Below are positions 37,696 through 51,162 of a stretch of DNA of 64,000 nucleotides, in pieces; positions within the stretch are counted from its first letter, which is position 1, and each line of letters starts with the position of its first letter. The notes beneath the pieces are model-generated. The model saw nothing but the letters and a program-made list of their open reading frames with translations. It ran no database searches and was not told the DNA's origin. The position numbers and the translations under genes were made by a program. Origin of the DNA: Anisakis pegreffii. Its lineage: Eukaryota; Nematoda; Chromadorea; Rhabditida; Anisakidae. Location of the stretch: NCBI GenBank assembly GCA_035041965.1, contig JAPYMA010000248.1, forward strand, positions 1 to 64,000. The letters run 5' to 3'.

Positions 37696-40600
37696 GTTAA
37701 AATTGAAAGTTTGAAGCATCTAAAACCAGGAATATTCGCAGTCAAGCAAATGAATATAAAGCAGTAAGAATAATGAATTCACGTGAACACAGAACTTGGC
37801 ACATAACCTTCTTTCGAGCTAAGACCAGGCGCAAGATTTTCATCGGACAAAAATTGCAGTGGAAATTCAACGAGAACTCCGCGCAGTCCTCTTAGTTTCT
37901 TTAGAGCTAGCTGTGGATTGCGTTCATTCATTGGTAACTGTGAACGCCATTCATTTAACTCTTGGAGAGTTTTCACGAAATCGGTTGGAAACGCACGAAA
38001 TACCTGAAAATTCACTAGCCATCGCTTGAAAGAATCAATTTATCTGCATACTAAACGAATTGCATTTCACTGTAAACCTCAACTATACAGATTTGCTTAC
38101 TTGAAATATCAGCTGACAGCTGAATGAATATCAATTCAATTTGATAAGCAAACAGATGCAGGTCTATAACCAGGAATGTTTTTCAAAGGCATGAAATAGA
38201 ACAACTCTCCCATATCAGTGGAAATGGAATGTCTTCAAACGAAAACGGATAATGCCGGATGATTCTCAAGTTTACGGAGCAACAAGAAAGTGGAAAGGAG
38301 GAGACAACCTCTCGCGATTTCGAAAAGCAAATACATATCCTCACATGGTGGAATCGCTGATACATATATTCCTTTTCACTGAATATAAGTCATATGAAAT
38401 AGAAATCTTCACAAAAAGTTACTTTCTCGAAGATTGCGGTGTTATTTTTCGCAATCGCACCCCACGTATCGAAAAAGAACGAATCGATAACGGGATCGTC
38501 CAGATCAATTGGTTCAGTCTGATCGTGCCGCGTTCCCCACCTGGTCGCTTGCTCTGGTAACAAACCCAAATGTTCCTTAAATTTGATTGAGTTATTTTCA
38601 TTTCAAAAATTGAAATTTGATTGCATAATAATAATAATGAAACAAACTGCTCGATGGAACAATAAAATTTTCGAATGAAAATAAAACCAACGCTCATAAG
38701 ATGTTTACGAAGGCTGAGCGCATATTTACCCGCTTTATAGGGCTGTCCATTCATTTTTGAATCCACAAACTCACAGTCTTTCACAACAATACACACCTTC
38801 AATTATATCAAACGTTCGAAGAAAAAAGTTCACCAGTTTAAATTGCCAAATAAAATATCACTGACAGTTCATCAGCAAACATAAGCAAAAGTTGAAAAGG
38901 TCAGTCTCTAGAGATGTTTTGTGCATAGAAGCCAGGTCTTGCGTCCGTTTTTCACTATCAGACATTATCTTTTTGAGAAGGACGAAATATTTTCTTCATT
39001 TTTTCAGAACGATCTAATTTTTCGATTTCATTCTCCAACACAAAAGACAGACTAACATATCTGGCTTTCGAATGGATATATCCTTTTATGCATATCACAT
39101 CAGGGAAAAGTTCCGTAAAAGAACAAATGATTAAATCATTAATTAGTTTTAGCAGGTGAAAGATTATAGATGAGGCTTTGAACTTTTGATGTCAGACTCG
39201 TCAATTCTTGGAAAATATACCACGAAATTATTATCACCTACTTCCGAATCTCGATCCCCACATTGTGAACGATCATTGATGTTCGCTGAACCAATTATAG
39301 TATATTTATCATCAACAATCATACATTTAGAATGAACATAGACTAATTCGTTGACCTTCAAAGGTAAACCCAAATTATCGTTGAAATAATGAAAATTCAA
39401 TCAATCAAATAAGATGTTCAACGATGATTAATTCAAAATCCAAACTTTCAAGCAATGGTGGAAGGAAAGGCAGGTGGTTTTAATTGATAATGGCCGCCTT
39501 TGAATGCCAAGACTGCTGTCACTAATGATAATTTCCTCAAAAATCGCTACCTATTTCTATAATCGCCATTGTCACTTATTCAAATGAAGTCGAACATCCC
39601 AACTGAAGGCATTTTCTAATCCTATTACTTCGCAAAGAATCCGTCTTATCCTTTCCTCCAAAGAACTCCCCACTTTCACCACTGATTATGTGATCGAAAA
39701 CAGATAACTGCAAAAGACCAACCAATTTGCCACCTAAAACATCCCATGTCCTTAATGAGCAAATTTTTATATATTTCATTGGATCTGGGACATAGTTCTT
39801 GAGTTTTTCAATCAGTGAATGCTTTCCCTTAGACAACGATAGAAACGTCCAATGCAGTACTGCCTGCAGAGCCGATCCACCCGGTGCACCGACATCGCCT
39901 TCGAATGCGGGTAACAAAGGCAATACTATATAGACACGGAACTTTTGATTATCACTGAAAGTAACGAAAAGTTTGCAAATTTCCGCAATCCATTACTGAA
40001 ATAAGAGATATTTTCAATGTCTACTTCTAACAGATCGCGAATCAACGCAAAATCGTTTATATATTTTAAGACAATCTGCCAGATCTTGTTAGATGAGGAA
40101 AACGTGAGTGATAGAATTATCAACGATAACTGCAATAAATAAACAATGACAATAACATTATTTTTGAAAAAAAAGACACTATAATGTGAAATTGAAAAAT
40201 ATTAATCAGATCAAAAATTGAACTCACTCATAAGCTCGTTTGATTCGGTTGCAGAGCTCTCGACAAATCTCATTAACAACTTCTTTACTTTTTATTAATG
40301 ATATAAAAAACTGATTTTCAATATAAATACAATGTTTTGAGGTTGCAATCAACGAGACGTATGCCTAAAACAATGATGAGTTTGATGTGCAGAGTTGGCA
40401 ATGGAGCAAATGTTTACAAACAAATATTAGAAAGAATCAGAAAATAAAAAGCTCTGACTGAGCTTGAGGATTAAGCCGTCGAAATTCACCAAAAGAGACC
40501 AATAAGCTCGTTTCGTATTTGCCCACAACGAAACTCGCGTAACCTACCCGCTGTATGCTGTCTTCAGTGTCATTGATTAGAGCTGACCAATTTGAGACAG

Positions 40601-41929
40601 ATCTTAGCACTTGAACATCAGCGCATTCACTGATGGTTTGCAGGACGCGAGGTACTTTTATTGTATCGTAAGATTTTGGTAACAAAAATGGATAGTCTTT
40701 CTCATCTTTCGATTTTTCCGTCTAAATCATAAAAATTAGTTTGGTTTTTTCCAATGGTCTGAAAATTCCAAAGTCAACAAATACCTTTAAAAATACCTCT
40801 ATTATCGTTGTAAAATTTGATAGAACCGAAGAGTGATCAAAAACGATTCAACTACTTGGTAAAGCGAAACGCGATATGTCAGTGATCAGCGAATTCAAAT
40901 GTGAACGAATAGATAAAACAATAAATGAATTGACCAATTCGGATGTGAAAACTTAAGAAGCTTTCTGCAGTTAAAGCAGTGGAATAAAGCGATCACCTTG
41001 GTAGCATTCCACCGTTGTATGAAATGACGTGCCAGATCTCGGGCACTACTTCCATACGTAACCGCATGTATATCGTGCCAAGGCATGCGCGGTGTACATC
41101 CACGATCGATAAAATCTTAATTTCAAACATACTAATTGATACTTTCCATATTATCATATGCGAGATTATGAATTGCATTTATGATTGATCTAAAGAATCG
41201 ATCATATTGTCACCAGCGAAATGACTTGATTCAAGTAATTGTGTGATAAATTTATGATTTGATTATAAATCCAGGCATAAATTACATTTCTATTGAGTGT
41301 ACCAAGAAGGGATTTCGCCACAACATTAGACATTACCAACCATGAAAAGGCATATCCACCTCAACGAAATTTTTATGGATGAAATTAACGTAGTCTTTGC
41401 CAAGCCACAGCTTTGCGGCACCTTCCATTTCGAGCGATTTTATTCTTTCATCTTCATTCTTCAGTTCAATCCATCTGCACAAAACAACCATCATTTAATC
41501 CAAGCAATTTCAAATCTTGTTCACGATTGTCCTATTGTCCCAGTCTCCCATTTAGTCTACTAGCCTGCGACAACGTTCCATATGGCCAAATTCCCTGCTT
41601 CGTGAAGCTTCTCAGCTCTTTGAATTTCATTTTGGAAGATCCGGAAGTTCAGTTCTTCACAATTGAAAATTTAGGGCAAACTGAAATGATTGAGTGAATT
41701 GTTTCGTTTACTTGATGTCGTATTGACCGGTCTCCTCTCGGACTCTTTTCCACCAATGTTTCTTTTTAGATGGATGTGTCATGCGATACAATAGACTGTG
41801 TCTCTTTTGCACTGGTGGTGATTTACAGTCGACGCGTCGCCTTTTCTCAAAATCCTCACCAGTTTCTACACTCCCCTTAAAAATTTGTATGAATTAATGC
41901 TCAAAGTTAATTCCTTTTTTCAGTCATCG

Positions 41930-42729
41930 TCTAGAGCACTGGTTCCCAGGTTCGGGTGCTTTATTACTCCTTTTGATGAACTGACAGGCCGCCGTTACCT
42001 CTAAATTACCCAAAACGGGTAAATTGACTTCTTATGAGTACCACTATCCTAGACTGTTCCGTTGCTCTTTATTGTAACCGAATATGATTGCATGAAAAGC
42101 TACTGGTGCATGACACACTCACTTCAAACTGATTTAGTTGAATTCTCATTCTTTACAGACGTGTTGTATTCGCTCTCATAGCTATTGCATGTGAATACCG
42201 TTCTCTTGATGAGTTTTTCTCATTCATTTTGTCTCATTTCACTTCACAGTTCAAATCAATTTCTTATTCTGTAGCATATACTATTTACTGGATGCGTTGA
42301 CGAGTGTTGACAGCCGAAGTCAACAATACAACAATCGAATTGAATTGCTCAACAACGTTCGACAGTCAAGTGATCAATAAAAGAGTGTATTTGATAGAAT
42401 GAGAATTTGACTTTAATTGCTGAGTGAAATGAATGAGAAATTTGCAGAAGAGAACATTTTTGATGATAAAAGTCATGAGAGCGATTACAGCAGCAAGGAA
42501 AAGAATGAAAACCCTGTTAGGCCCGTACGGAAATAGGAGAATGAAGAGTGTTGCCATCAACTCACCATATTTACAAGTCCGAACTAAAAAAACGCCATTA
42601 CAATGGCTGTCTATTATAAAATGATAAATGCTGGAAATATTAATTTCCCAACTCCCTCGATTACCCCTCAACACCTCCAAATTACCCAAAATGGCCAACT
42701 TCAGCCCCTATGAGAACCACCAATCTAGA
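41930..42729. mobile_element. Transposon-like element in second PLD copy (intron 17)
   Basis: This is the counterpart of 24837-25633. It is bounded by TCTAGAGCACTGGTTCCC and, inverted, GAGAACCACCAATCTAGA, and is 800 bp long. It again contains an internal end (GAGTACCACTATCCTAGA at about 42034-42051) that delimits a ~120-bp unit. Its position in the homologous intron shows that it was present before the duplication. Confidence 0.7.
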
Positions 42730-45700
42730 GGTTTTCCTTTCAGCAACATATTTCATACATTCCAATCCAAACGCGAATATTCAGATATTTCCCATCATTT
42801 TTATGTCAGGTGATAGAAGAACCTTGTATTTGCTGTCCGTGTGTTTCGCGTTCATCGCGAACATTTCGATTGGTCGCAAATCCGAATGATCTCGCAATCG
42901 ACGAGGTATTAACGTGTACGAGCGTCTAATCGCTGACAAAAATCTTTTCGCGCTTCTAGTTGGTTGTTGTTCATCTGTATTAGCTGATGTTGTTGGTACT
43001 GATAGTCTCTGACTACCATCTGGAATATGGTAACTCAGTACTAAGCGATGAGAATGATAACAACTGAAATAGTAAGGGTTGTAATAGTGCTAATAAAATG
43101 ATTAAGAAAATTATAGAAAAACTCGAAAAGAATCGAAAATTTTAAGGATCAATTGCAGAAGCTTTGTGAAACCGAAGGCAACGGAACGGCAAAACTGGAT
43201 AAAATCAAGAAAAAATGCATTAAGCAAAAGAAAACTTTCACATGCTCAAATACTGGCGAGAATACAGAAAATTACAAACTGAAGTCTGAATACAATGCAA
43301 GAACCTACCACTTTGAGCATTAACTGCTAACGGTTTTGTAGCTGTGGTTGTCGATGTTGTCGCTACTGGTTGTTGACTCTCATTCTGATTCAGATTCCTC
43401 GAATCTTCCTCATTTTTGGAGATTTCCCGAATTCCAGATGATGATTTTGCGATAGTCTCCAAGTTTCGGCTTTCCAAACTGTTTGCGTTCACGTCCTTTT
43501 CACTGGGCACTTCCTCGTCCTGTTCAGTCACATTGGTATGAAATTTGTTCATTCATTAGTACAGATGTTCAAACTTAAGTTTCTCACCTGACAAGAGGAA
43601 TTGTAAAGTTTAGAAAAGGTATGGCACAATTATATGCATCTTATTGCATTTCTTGTTATCACAGTTACTGTTATTACTGTTGCTATTATTACTGCACTGT
43701 GATCATTAATTTATTTTCGGCTAAAGAAATTCCGGCCGTCAGACGGCTGTCAAACGTCTAAAGAAAAATCTCAGATCATCTTCCCCAGCTCCCGAACGCT
43801 TCTTTTTCAAAATCAGAAACTGTGAGCAAAACTTGGAATCCGTGATAAACGGTTCGTCTCCCAAATGGTTCGTTAAGATCATCTTACGAATGTCGAATGA
43901 TCAAAGCGATTCGAACTTGTGCAAGGTCTATTTTCAGATGGACACTTGGATAAGTTCACTTTCAATAAATCCAAAATTGTCCTCAAGTTCAAAATATGGA
44001 ATGCGCATTCAGACCTCAAAAATGAACTTCATATAATAAATGGTTGATTGAAGGAATAGAAACAAACCATTACGAAAGTCTTGTTCGTATTTATCGCATG
44101 TGATGTGCCGTGCTCAACAGATCCCAGATCCGTCAACTTATGTCTGCAATCATCCCATCGTCCATAACACAAATCTACACCTCCGACGAACGCAATCAAC
44201 TGATCAACTATCACCAACTTCTCGTGATGTGACCACAAGAATGTATGTGATGGGCGATGTCGCATCACCTGAAATGATGCACTCCATCTCTTTAACTCAA
44301 AATTAAACTCCTTTCACTAAACTTGGAAATTTTCTAAGGTTTACCTCATCACATTATCAGTTTCCTAAAGCATTTCAAGAATTTCAATCGTTGATCAAAA
44401 TATCCAAAATGACAAATCTATTAATTGATTAGTGGAGCCCTATCAAATGATCAAGATGATCCATTCTGGAAATGCTTCAATCATTCCCAAAAATGGAGGC
44501 GTCGGAAAGTTTCGGTGGAAACCTGTACTCTAAAGGAGTCTGAGTTCAAGCTTACGTTGAAACCCCAACCTATCATCAAAAGCTGGTTGAGTTAATAGAA
44601 ATAGGGCAGATTGAAAATGATACGGGTGATGGAGAAAGGCACATTGATTTATGTATGTTTAATCACATAAAATGTGTGAATAATTTTTGAAAACCGACAG
44701 TGAACCAGAGCAAACCTTGATGTTTTCATGCAGTCCTTCCAATGTTTGTTTTGTATACAAACTTTTCAAATCCATTGCTATCTCCATTTCCTTATACAAC
44801 AATACAAAAATTCGTACTCCTTGCTCAGCTTTCCGCTGAAATTGGTAATTTCTCATTTGTGGGCGAAAATCTTGCTAACTGTGATGATATCGATAACAAT
44901 CCCAGTGAATAATGATAGCATCGAATAAGAATGTCAGTGAATGCATACCCTCAACAGTTCATCCAGTCTCCATCGATTTCCTTCGATCATTGGTCGCTTC
45001 AAATAAAGTTCAGGTGACAACCACCAATCTGCGATGAAGATCTCCTCTCGAGCTAACTGCATCATATTGGCGGCGTGTTCCATATACTTTTGACCGTCAA
45101 CAAACCTTCAAATGAGAACACTGAAATGAATTCACTCAAATCAAATCGATTTCATACAAACAAACCATTGACAAAACTGTTTCTTTCGTGATGGGAATGT
45201 TGAGCCGTACGGATGCGGCTCAAGCCAAACACGACCTGACCCAGTCATTGATTCCAATATCGCAACTTTCCACTTTTCTGCATCCAGTGGAGTGGCACAT
45301 TTCAAGGCTAATTCACTGAAAATGTGTTGAAATTTTTGGCTGCGTTCAGGTATTTGGATCGAAAATGAAGGAATCCAATGCAAATCCGCATTTTCAAATG
45401 TTTGCATCCGTTAACAAACATTATCATCATTTGACCAACCAACTACCCTTCAAAAAAGTACTATCATCCTCTTGATTTGTCACTTACCCCTCTAAATTTT
45501 GAGTTTTTCCTATAGGCTGGTTGAGGTGTTGGTGAAGTTTGCTTGTTTGCACAAGCAATCATCATAAGTGATACGTGGATGATCTCCCTGCGATTACCTG
45601 GCGAAACATTTCATAGAGACGAAAGGGTACGAAAAAATTTGAAATAGATATTGACCGTTGTTGATTAGTGATCGTCAATCCTGATGGATGTCCTTCAGCT

Positions 45701-46732
45701 CTGGCGAGTCCCGCAGAAACTTCAAAAGTACGATCGAATAATAAAATAAAACGAATCTGCTCGGTTCGCGCATCCATATAACACACTGATGTATCCTGAA
45801 GTTCGAAATTCACCATGGAATGATATCAGTCAGAGATGAGAATTTAACGTTGCCCAACGAATTTCGAACTCAAGTGATCGCTGAGGGTTGAGACAAAATT
45901 GAATTGGAGAATATCACCGAACACTGACTTCAAATTTCATCAACAAATTCATCTTAAAAACTCGTTCAAATTCAGGTTTTTGCAGTTCATGGTCTGCGCT
46001 GAATGCGGCAACAGCAAATTATGAGTAGGATTAGCAAGTGTCGAACGAATACTCATGTACCTGAGTTCTTGAATGAATTATTACTGACGATATTGCACGA
46101 TCCTATGTTGCTGGCCATATTAGACGTGACGACGGAGTTTTATGTGCGATTCATGATGTGCAAATGGTATGGAATATGAGAGCATTCCAATTCCAACAAA
46201 AATAAACAACGCTCTTTCAGTACTACTTTCGGAACTCCCGCAATAAAGTTGAAAAAATCCAGGGACAGCAGAAATCCCACAGTCAGCATGGCCATAGAAA
46301 CATAGCTCGTTTTATTGCCTAAACATCTGCATACCAGTCTCAGAATTAGACTTGGCTCTTCCCCTAATAAGCTTACCTAATACCTAGAATTGAGCTCACG
46401 TTCGAAAAATAACCCAAGCCTTATGCAGAGTTCTAACTGGAGTCTACGCCACCGCAAGATAAGCTATTCGTTTCTTCGAAGAAACGTGATTCATCAAACA
46501 AAATCATCAAAAACGCACCTTAAGAATAAGCCACCCTTTTGACCATCGAAGGCAATGCGGAACACAAAAGCTCTTCCAAGTTCCACGGGATCGTTTCTTA
46601 ACAAATCCCTCCGTGTATTTACCACCCACTTCATTGATAAATGAATATCGTGAAACTTCCAAAAATTCAGCCTGTAATATGGGTACTTTAGGAAATTTCA
46701 CGTAATATTTACCCGCTCAAGATGCATATATA

Positions 46733-47414
46733 CCAGCGTTTCTCACGTTCGGGTACTCAGTTACCTCTTTTGATGATCTGGTAGGCCTCCGTTACCCCCC
46801 CCCCCCCGCTCCCTGATACAAGTCTTACTATTTCTACATATGATTTAGGTGGATTCTCATTCTTTACAGACGTGTTGTATTCACTCTCATAGCTGTCACA
46901 TGCGAATATCGTTCTCTTCATGAGTTTTTCTCATTCATTTTGTCTCATTTCACTTCACAGTTCTATTCAGTTTCTTATTTTGTAGCATATACTGTTTATT
47001 GGATTCGTTGACGAGTGTTAACAACCGAAGTCAACAATACAACAATTCAATTGAATTGCTCAACAACGTTCGATAGTCAAACGATCAATTATAGAGTGTA
47101 TTTGATAGAATGAGAATTTGATTCTAACTGTTGAGTGAAATGAATGAAAAATTAGCAGAAAAGAACACTTTTGGTGATAAAAGCTATGAGAGCGATTGCA
47201 ATAGCAAGGAAAAGAATGAAAACCCTTACGAGCTAATCATACTCACATCAGAAATTAGGAAAATATTGCCATCAACTAACCGCATTAACATATTTGAGTT
47301 AAAAAACATCATCACAATGACGTTCTATCATACTAATTTTTCAGCACGTTACCCCTTCACACTCCCAAATTATCCAAAATGGGTAATTTTACCCCCTATG
47401 AGGACCACTTATAT
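46733..47414. mobile_element. Transposon-like element in second PLD copy (intron 8)
   Basis: This is the counterpart of 19086-19929. The ends are GTTTCTCACGTTCGGG and, inverted, CCCTATGAGGACCAC, with TATATA on both flanks. It contains a run of 14 C at about 46794-46807. No coding capacity is seen. Confidence 0.6.
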
Positions 47415-50400
47415 ATGCAGCAAAGGTCTGTTAATGCTGCTCAAATATTTTAACAATCGAAAAGGATCAATCATTCCAATCGCACTCGCAATCTTTTAGT
47501 CTAAACTCTATTCCGTGAATGAATTCAAAAGCTTTCATAAAATGATTTTCGTTCATTATAATTGATAAATCTGAGTATTATTGCGTCCAAAACTTCGAAC
47601 AAATAATTGAAATCAGATGCGCGACAGAATTCTATAAATACTCATGTTTGTCGTATGTAAGAATGAAAACAGTTATGAAAATTAGTGAAGCGCAATTCAA
47701 TAAACTATTCAACAACCAAACAAGTTTAACATTCACCAAAACGATTCAAACAAAGAATTAATGACCTACTGTATCAAATGCATGAGAACGAAGGCGAAAA
47801 AATTTAAGCTGAAATTGAAAAATTTACGGTTTCGTGATGATTCCGATTGACTGGAATATGTAACACTGCTTGCAGCCATGCCTCGAGTGTTTGCTGAAGC
47901 AAATCAAATCATTCATTTATTTTCAATAGGATTTTTGAGAACAATCGTCAGGATTCCAAAGAATATGTTGAATTCGAGGAATTATATCAATAAATCATCC
48001 ATGTTACCAGTTTAAAGTTAATGAGATGAAACATAACAGTTAATGTGATGAAAACGGACGGAACGACACGAAGAACAAACCCTTCTCTCTTCAGGATCTG
48101 CAACGGAGTCCGGTATAAACTTCAACGACGGAAGACGATGATTTTGCGTCGAAGATTGAGTTGATTTTCGAGGGGAACTGTCTGAAAGATTTGCTCCGTC
48201 AAATGTCATAAATTCATGAACTCATTGTCGATCACCAGTCTTTGAAAAACAGCCGTTCTCAGCCTTTTGCTACAATTCATCCGTTAGATATTTAGCAATC
48301 ACAATATGGGCACCAGGCTTGAGCTAGAGCTTCCTTCTTGATGAAGTATTGAATCGAAACCCTTTACCTGACGCTCATTCTAGATGAAACATTCAGGAAA
48401 GAACAACAAAATAATGCACGATTTCCACAATACAAAGCGATATTCCAAAATTTCTCTGATTTCGAAAAATCTCTCTTACGACAGAATCTCACGCTTTGCA
48501 CCAAAAACATCATTGATCTGACTTGAATGAAAGCAAAGTGAAGGAATTATTCATGCTTAATTAAGCTTGAATTTCTCCCTTTCTCTCAATTTCAACCATT
48601 AACGTCCCACCTCCACCCCCTCTCCTTTCTTTCGGTGTACGGTTAGAATGCCCCAACTCATTGGAATGATTGCAACGAACTTCGTGCGCTGCCGACCAAG
48701 CCTCGATCTCGGGACAAAAATGTTTCAGCTGTCTGTTCTTGATCTCGATTTTGACTTGATGTTGCAATTGTATCTTGTTCATTCGAATGAACAGAGTCAA
48801 CTGCATCCGGCTGTCTTGACAAAGTATATATCTGGAAAAAAACTAGCGTAAGTCTTTAGGGCATTTTATTAAAAACATGTTTTGGGGCATTTTTAGATAA
48901 ACTAATTGCCAGTTGGGAATAATGATCTTGAAATTATTGTAGTTTAAGTGGGCGACACGGAAAAATTGATAATAAGCACCCGATCATAAAATGCTCAATA
49001 TAATTCGGACAAAATATAAGTGGCAATACTAATAGTAATATCAATTGCTCACAATAAAAGTAATAATAAGCAATAAATAAATTATTGAATAGAACAGTCA
49101 TGATAATTCTTCGACAACCATTCATTGCTAGTCAAATTACGAAATAATAAACATAAAGTGATTATCAGTCGTGATCAACACCTTGCTCTTCGGATGATTC
49201 CGATAGGGGCAATCCTCCCGATGATCGGGTATTATGTCAACTCCAACCGATTCTAATGCATCGTCTAACCTCTCTTGCACTCTGCAAACATAAAAATTTT
49301 CATGATACGTGTCAATTAATGTTGATTGCCAATGCTCGAGACATCAGTGTCAAATGATACATTCACTCATCAATTTCTCAGGAAAATGCTGGAAAATGCT
49401 TTAAACGTGCAACGGGAATACGAGAACAACAATAAAAGCATTGAAGTGCCAATTTAAGACAACGTTTAACGCATAAGTAAAGTCATGAATGTGATGCATT
49501 CGGTGTGATAACGAGTTCATTCACATTTAATATCTGGTGAACATTCGGTGGATCGTGAACATTGAACATTCCTCAGTTCTAGTTGAGAATTGTTTTCGAC
49601 TAGAAAAACTTTGAGGCGAACTGAACTGTAGTCAGGGATCATTCGAGGCCTATTTATGATCTTTAGGTAGACAGATCTCCGAGCCATCTATTTGGAAAGT
49701 CACACAAACATCCCGACTAGAATTCTAGTTTGCCATGGTATGAAAACCCAGCTGCCGGAGCATCCAGACCCAGTTCTGTTGCGTAGAGGATTCACAAGGT
49801 CAGATCTGCAATCGTATAAAGTCCAACCTTCTGACTGGAGCACGAATTCGTTCAGCGGCTCTGTGTGTCATAAGCCTCGCAGCCAACACTGCAAAGTCTT
49901 TATTCCGCTTCACCACACTCCATTTGAATGTACCATGCTCCAATTCGATTGTATATCTGTAATATCTCTCAAAAATTTAGTCTCATTCAAGAATATGTGA
50001 AATTTGTTCATTTCCATATTATCCCAATTGAGGTTTCTAAGTTTGATTTGTAACTGACGCGAGCTTTACTGACAATATCAGCATTATCATTTCATTATTA
50101 CCGTTATTATTATCACTATAACACTTTTATTGATCCTACAAATACCAATGACATCGCTATCAGTTTTCAGAATTATTCAAGAGTAATGAATGTTCAGTGA
50201 AATCCTCACAAATAAGCATTGATCAAATGAATGCCGGATTTTGTATCCTTTTCCACCTTCGTGATTTTCGCCTTAACTGGAAGGCCAGGAATCCAATAGC
50301 CACGACGACGTGCCTGCTCTTGTGTATCATAAACTGCTTTGTAAGGAATGTATCCTGCTAAAACCTTCCTCACAATAGTATTTCAATTATTCCAAGGGAT

Positions 50401-51162
50401 GACCAGAATCATCAAGAAAATGCTCCACCGAAAACATCAACTCATTGCTCAATATCGTCAAGACAAAGACTTTTCCCATCGACTCCAGATTGCATGCAGT
50501 AAATTTTGAGAAGGCAATCGTGACCAACATCTCGAGCTGTTGCAAATAATTTATGACTTGTCTCTTATCTCCAAACTCGGTAAGGTGCTTCTTGTCGTAA
50601 GAAACTGGTTCAAATGTAAAAAGACTAAGAGATAATGAATAATAGTGCTAATAACTGCGTTGTCCCGGAGTGCCAGGAAGCGCTTTCTGAATTTTCGATG
50701 CAACACAATCACACACAAATCCTTCATCATCTGCTACGGAACTCTCATTGTCAGTCATTTTGAATCTTTACCCGTCGCATACATCAATCCTGAATTCATC
50801 ACTCCTAATTTTCGACGACATTTTTCTTCCAAAGAAATATATCGCTTTCTGTTTTCCGAATGAATAACGTCAGTCAAAACAACACGGCGCTTCATCAGAA
50901 CATTTCAAACAACGATTGGTCAAATGTCAAAAGTGGTTGAAATGATTAACGAGTTTGGAAATGATTGCACTTACAATTAGCGAATCATACAAAAGAGCAA
51001 TAATGTCAAAAACGATATTCACTGTTATATCACAAGCACTGAATTTTATCGCCACAAATGCATTATTCATACAATTAGTTCAATTGCAGTGAAGAATTAA
51101 CTCATTAATACGAGTTTCATAGCAGCAAGATGGATGATGACGCTTTCAAAAACCGGAGAGTA

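Larger units (their letters stand above)
29839..37739. other. Spacer between the two duplication arms
   Basis: About 7.9 kb without a recognisable gene. It contains a ~465-bp tandem duplication (about 34000-34920), an AAT-rich tract near 35040-35120, a fragment of the intronic transposon-like element near 35728-35850, three copies of a dispersed ~200-bp repeat (35860-36520) and a CA-rich AATATCACA repeat near the right end. Frames at 33024-33215 and 33502-33735 have no recognised similarity. No poly(A) site of either PLD gene could be fixed here. Confidence 0.55.
37779..50758 (-). pseudogene. Second phospholipase D copy, broken in exon 5
   Basis: This copy is collinear with the intact PLD at 14220-29797. 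Exon 1 begins with an ATG at 50758-50756 and the last exon ends at 37779. HKD1 (exon 14, 44068-44268) and HKD2 (exon 24, 39242-39355) keep all H, K and D residues, as do PRMPWHD and VPSSVFT. Changes from the intact copy: a deletion equivalent to 16752-17918 removes the end of exon 5, exon 6 and part of intron 6, so exon 5 (from 48831) reads 57 codons and stops at 48660-48658; 5 codons are lost in the PH exon; 4 codons are lost just before HKD1; exons 15 and 16 are fused in frame by a deletion; 5 codons are lost at the end of exon 17. As read, the protein would end before the PH domain. A GTTCGT inside exon 5 could act as a rescue donor (see findings), so a functional variant is possible. Confidence 0.82.
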
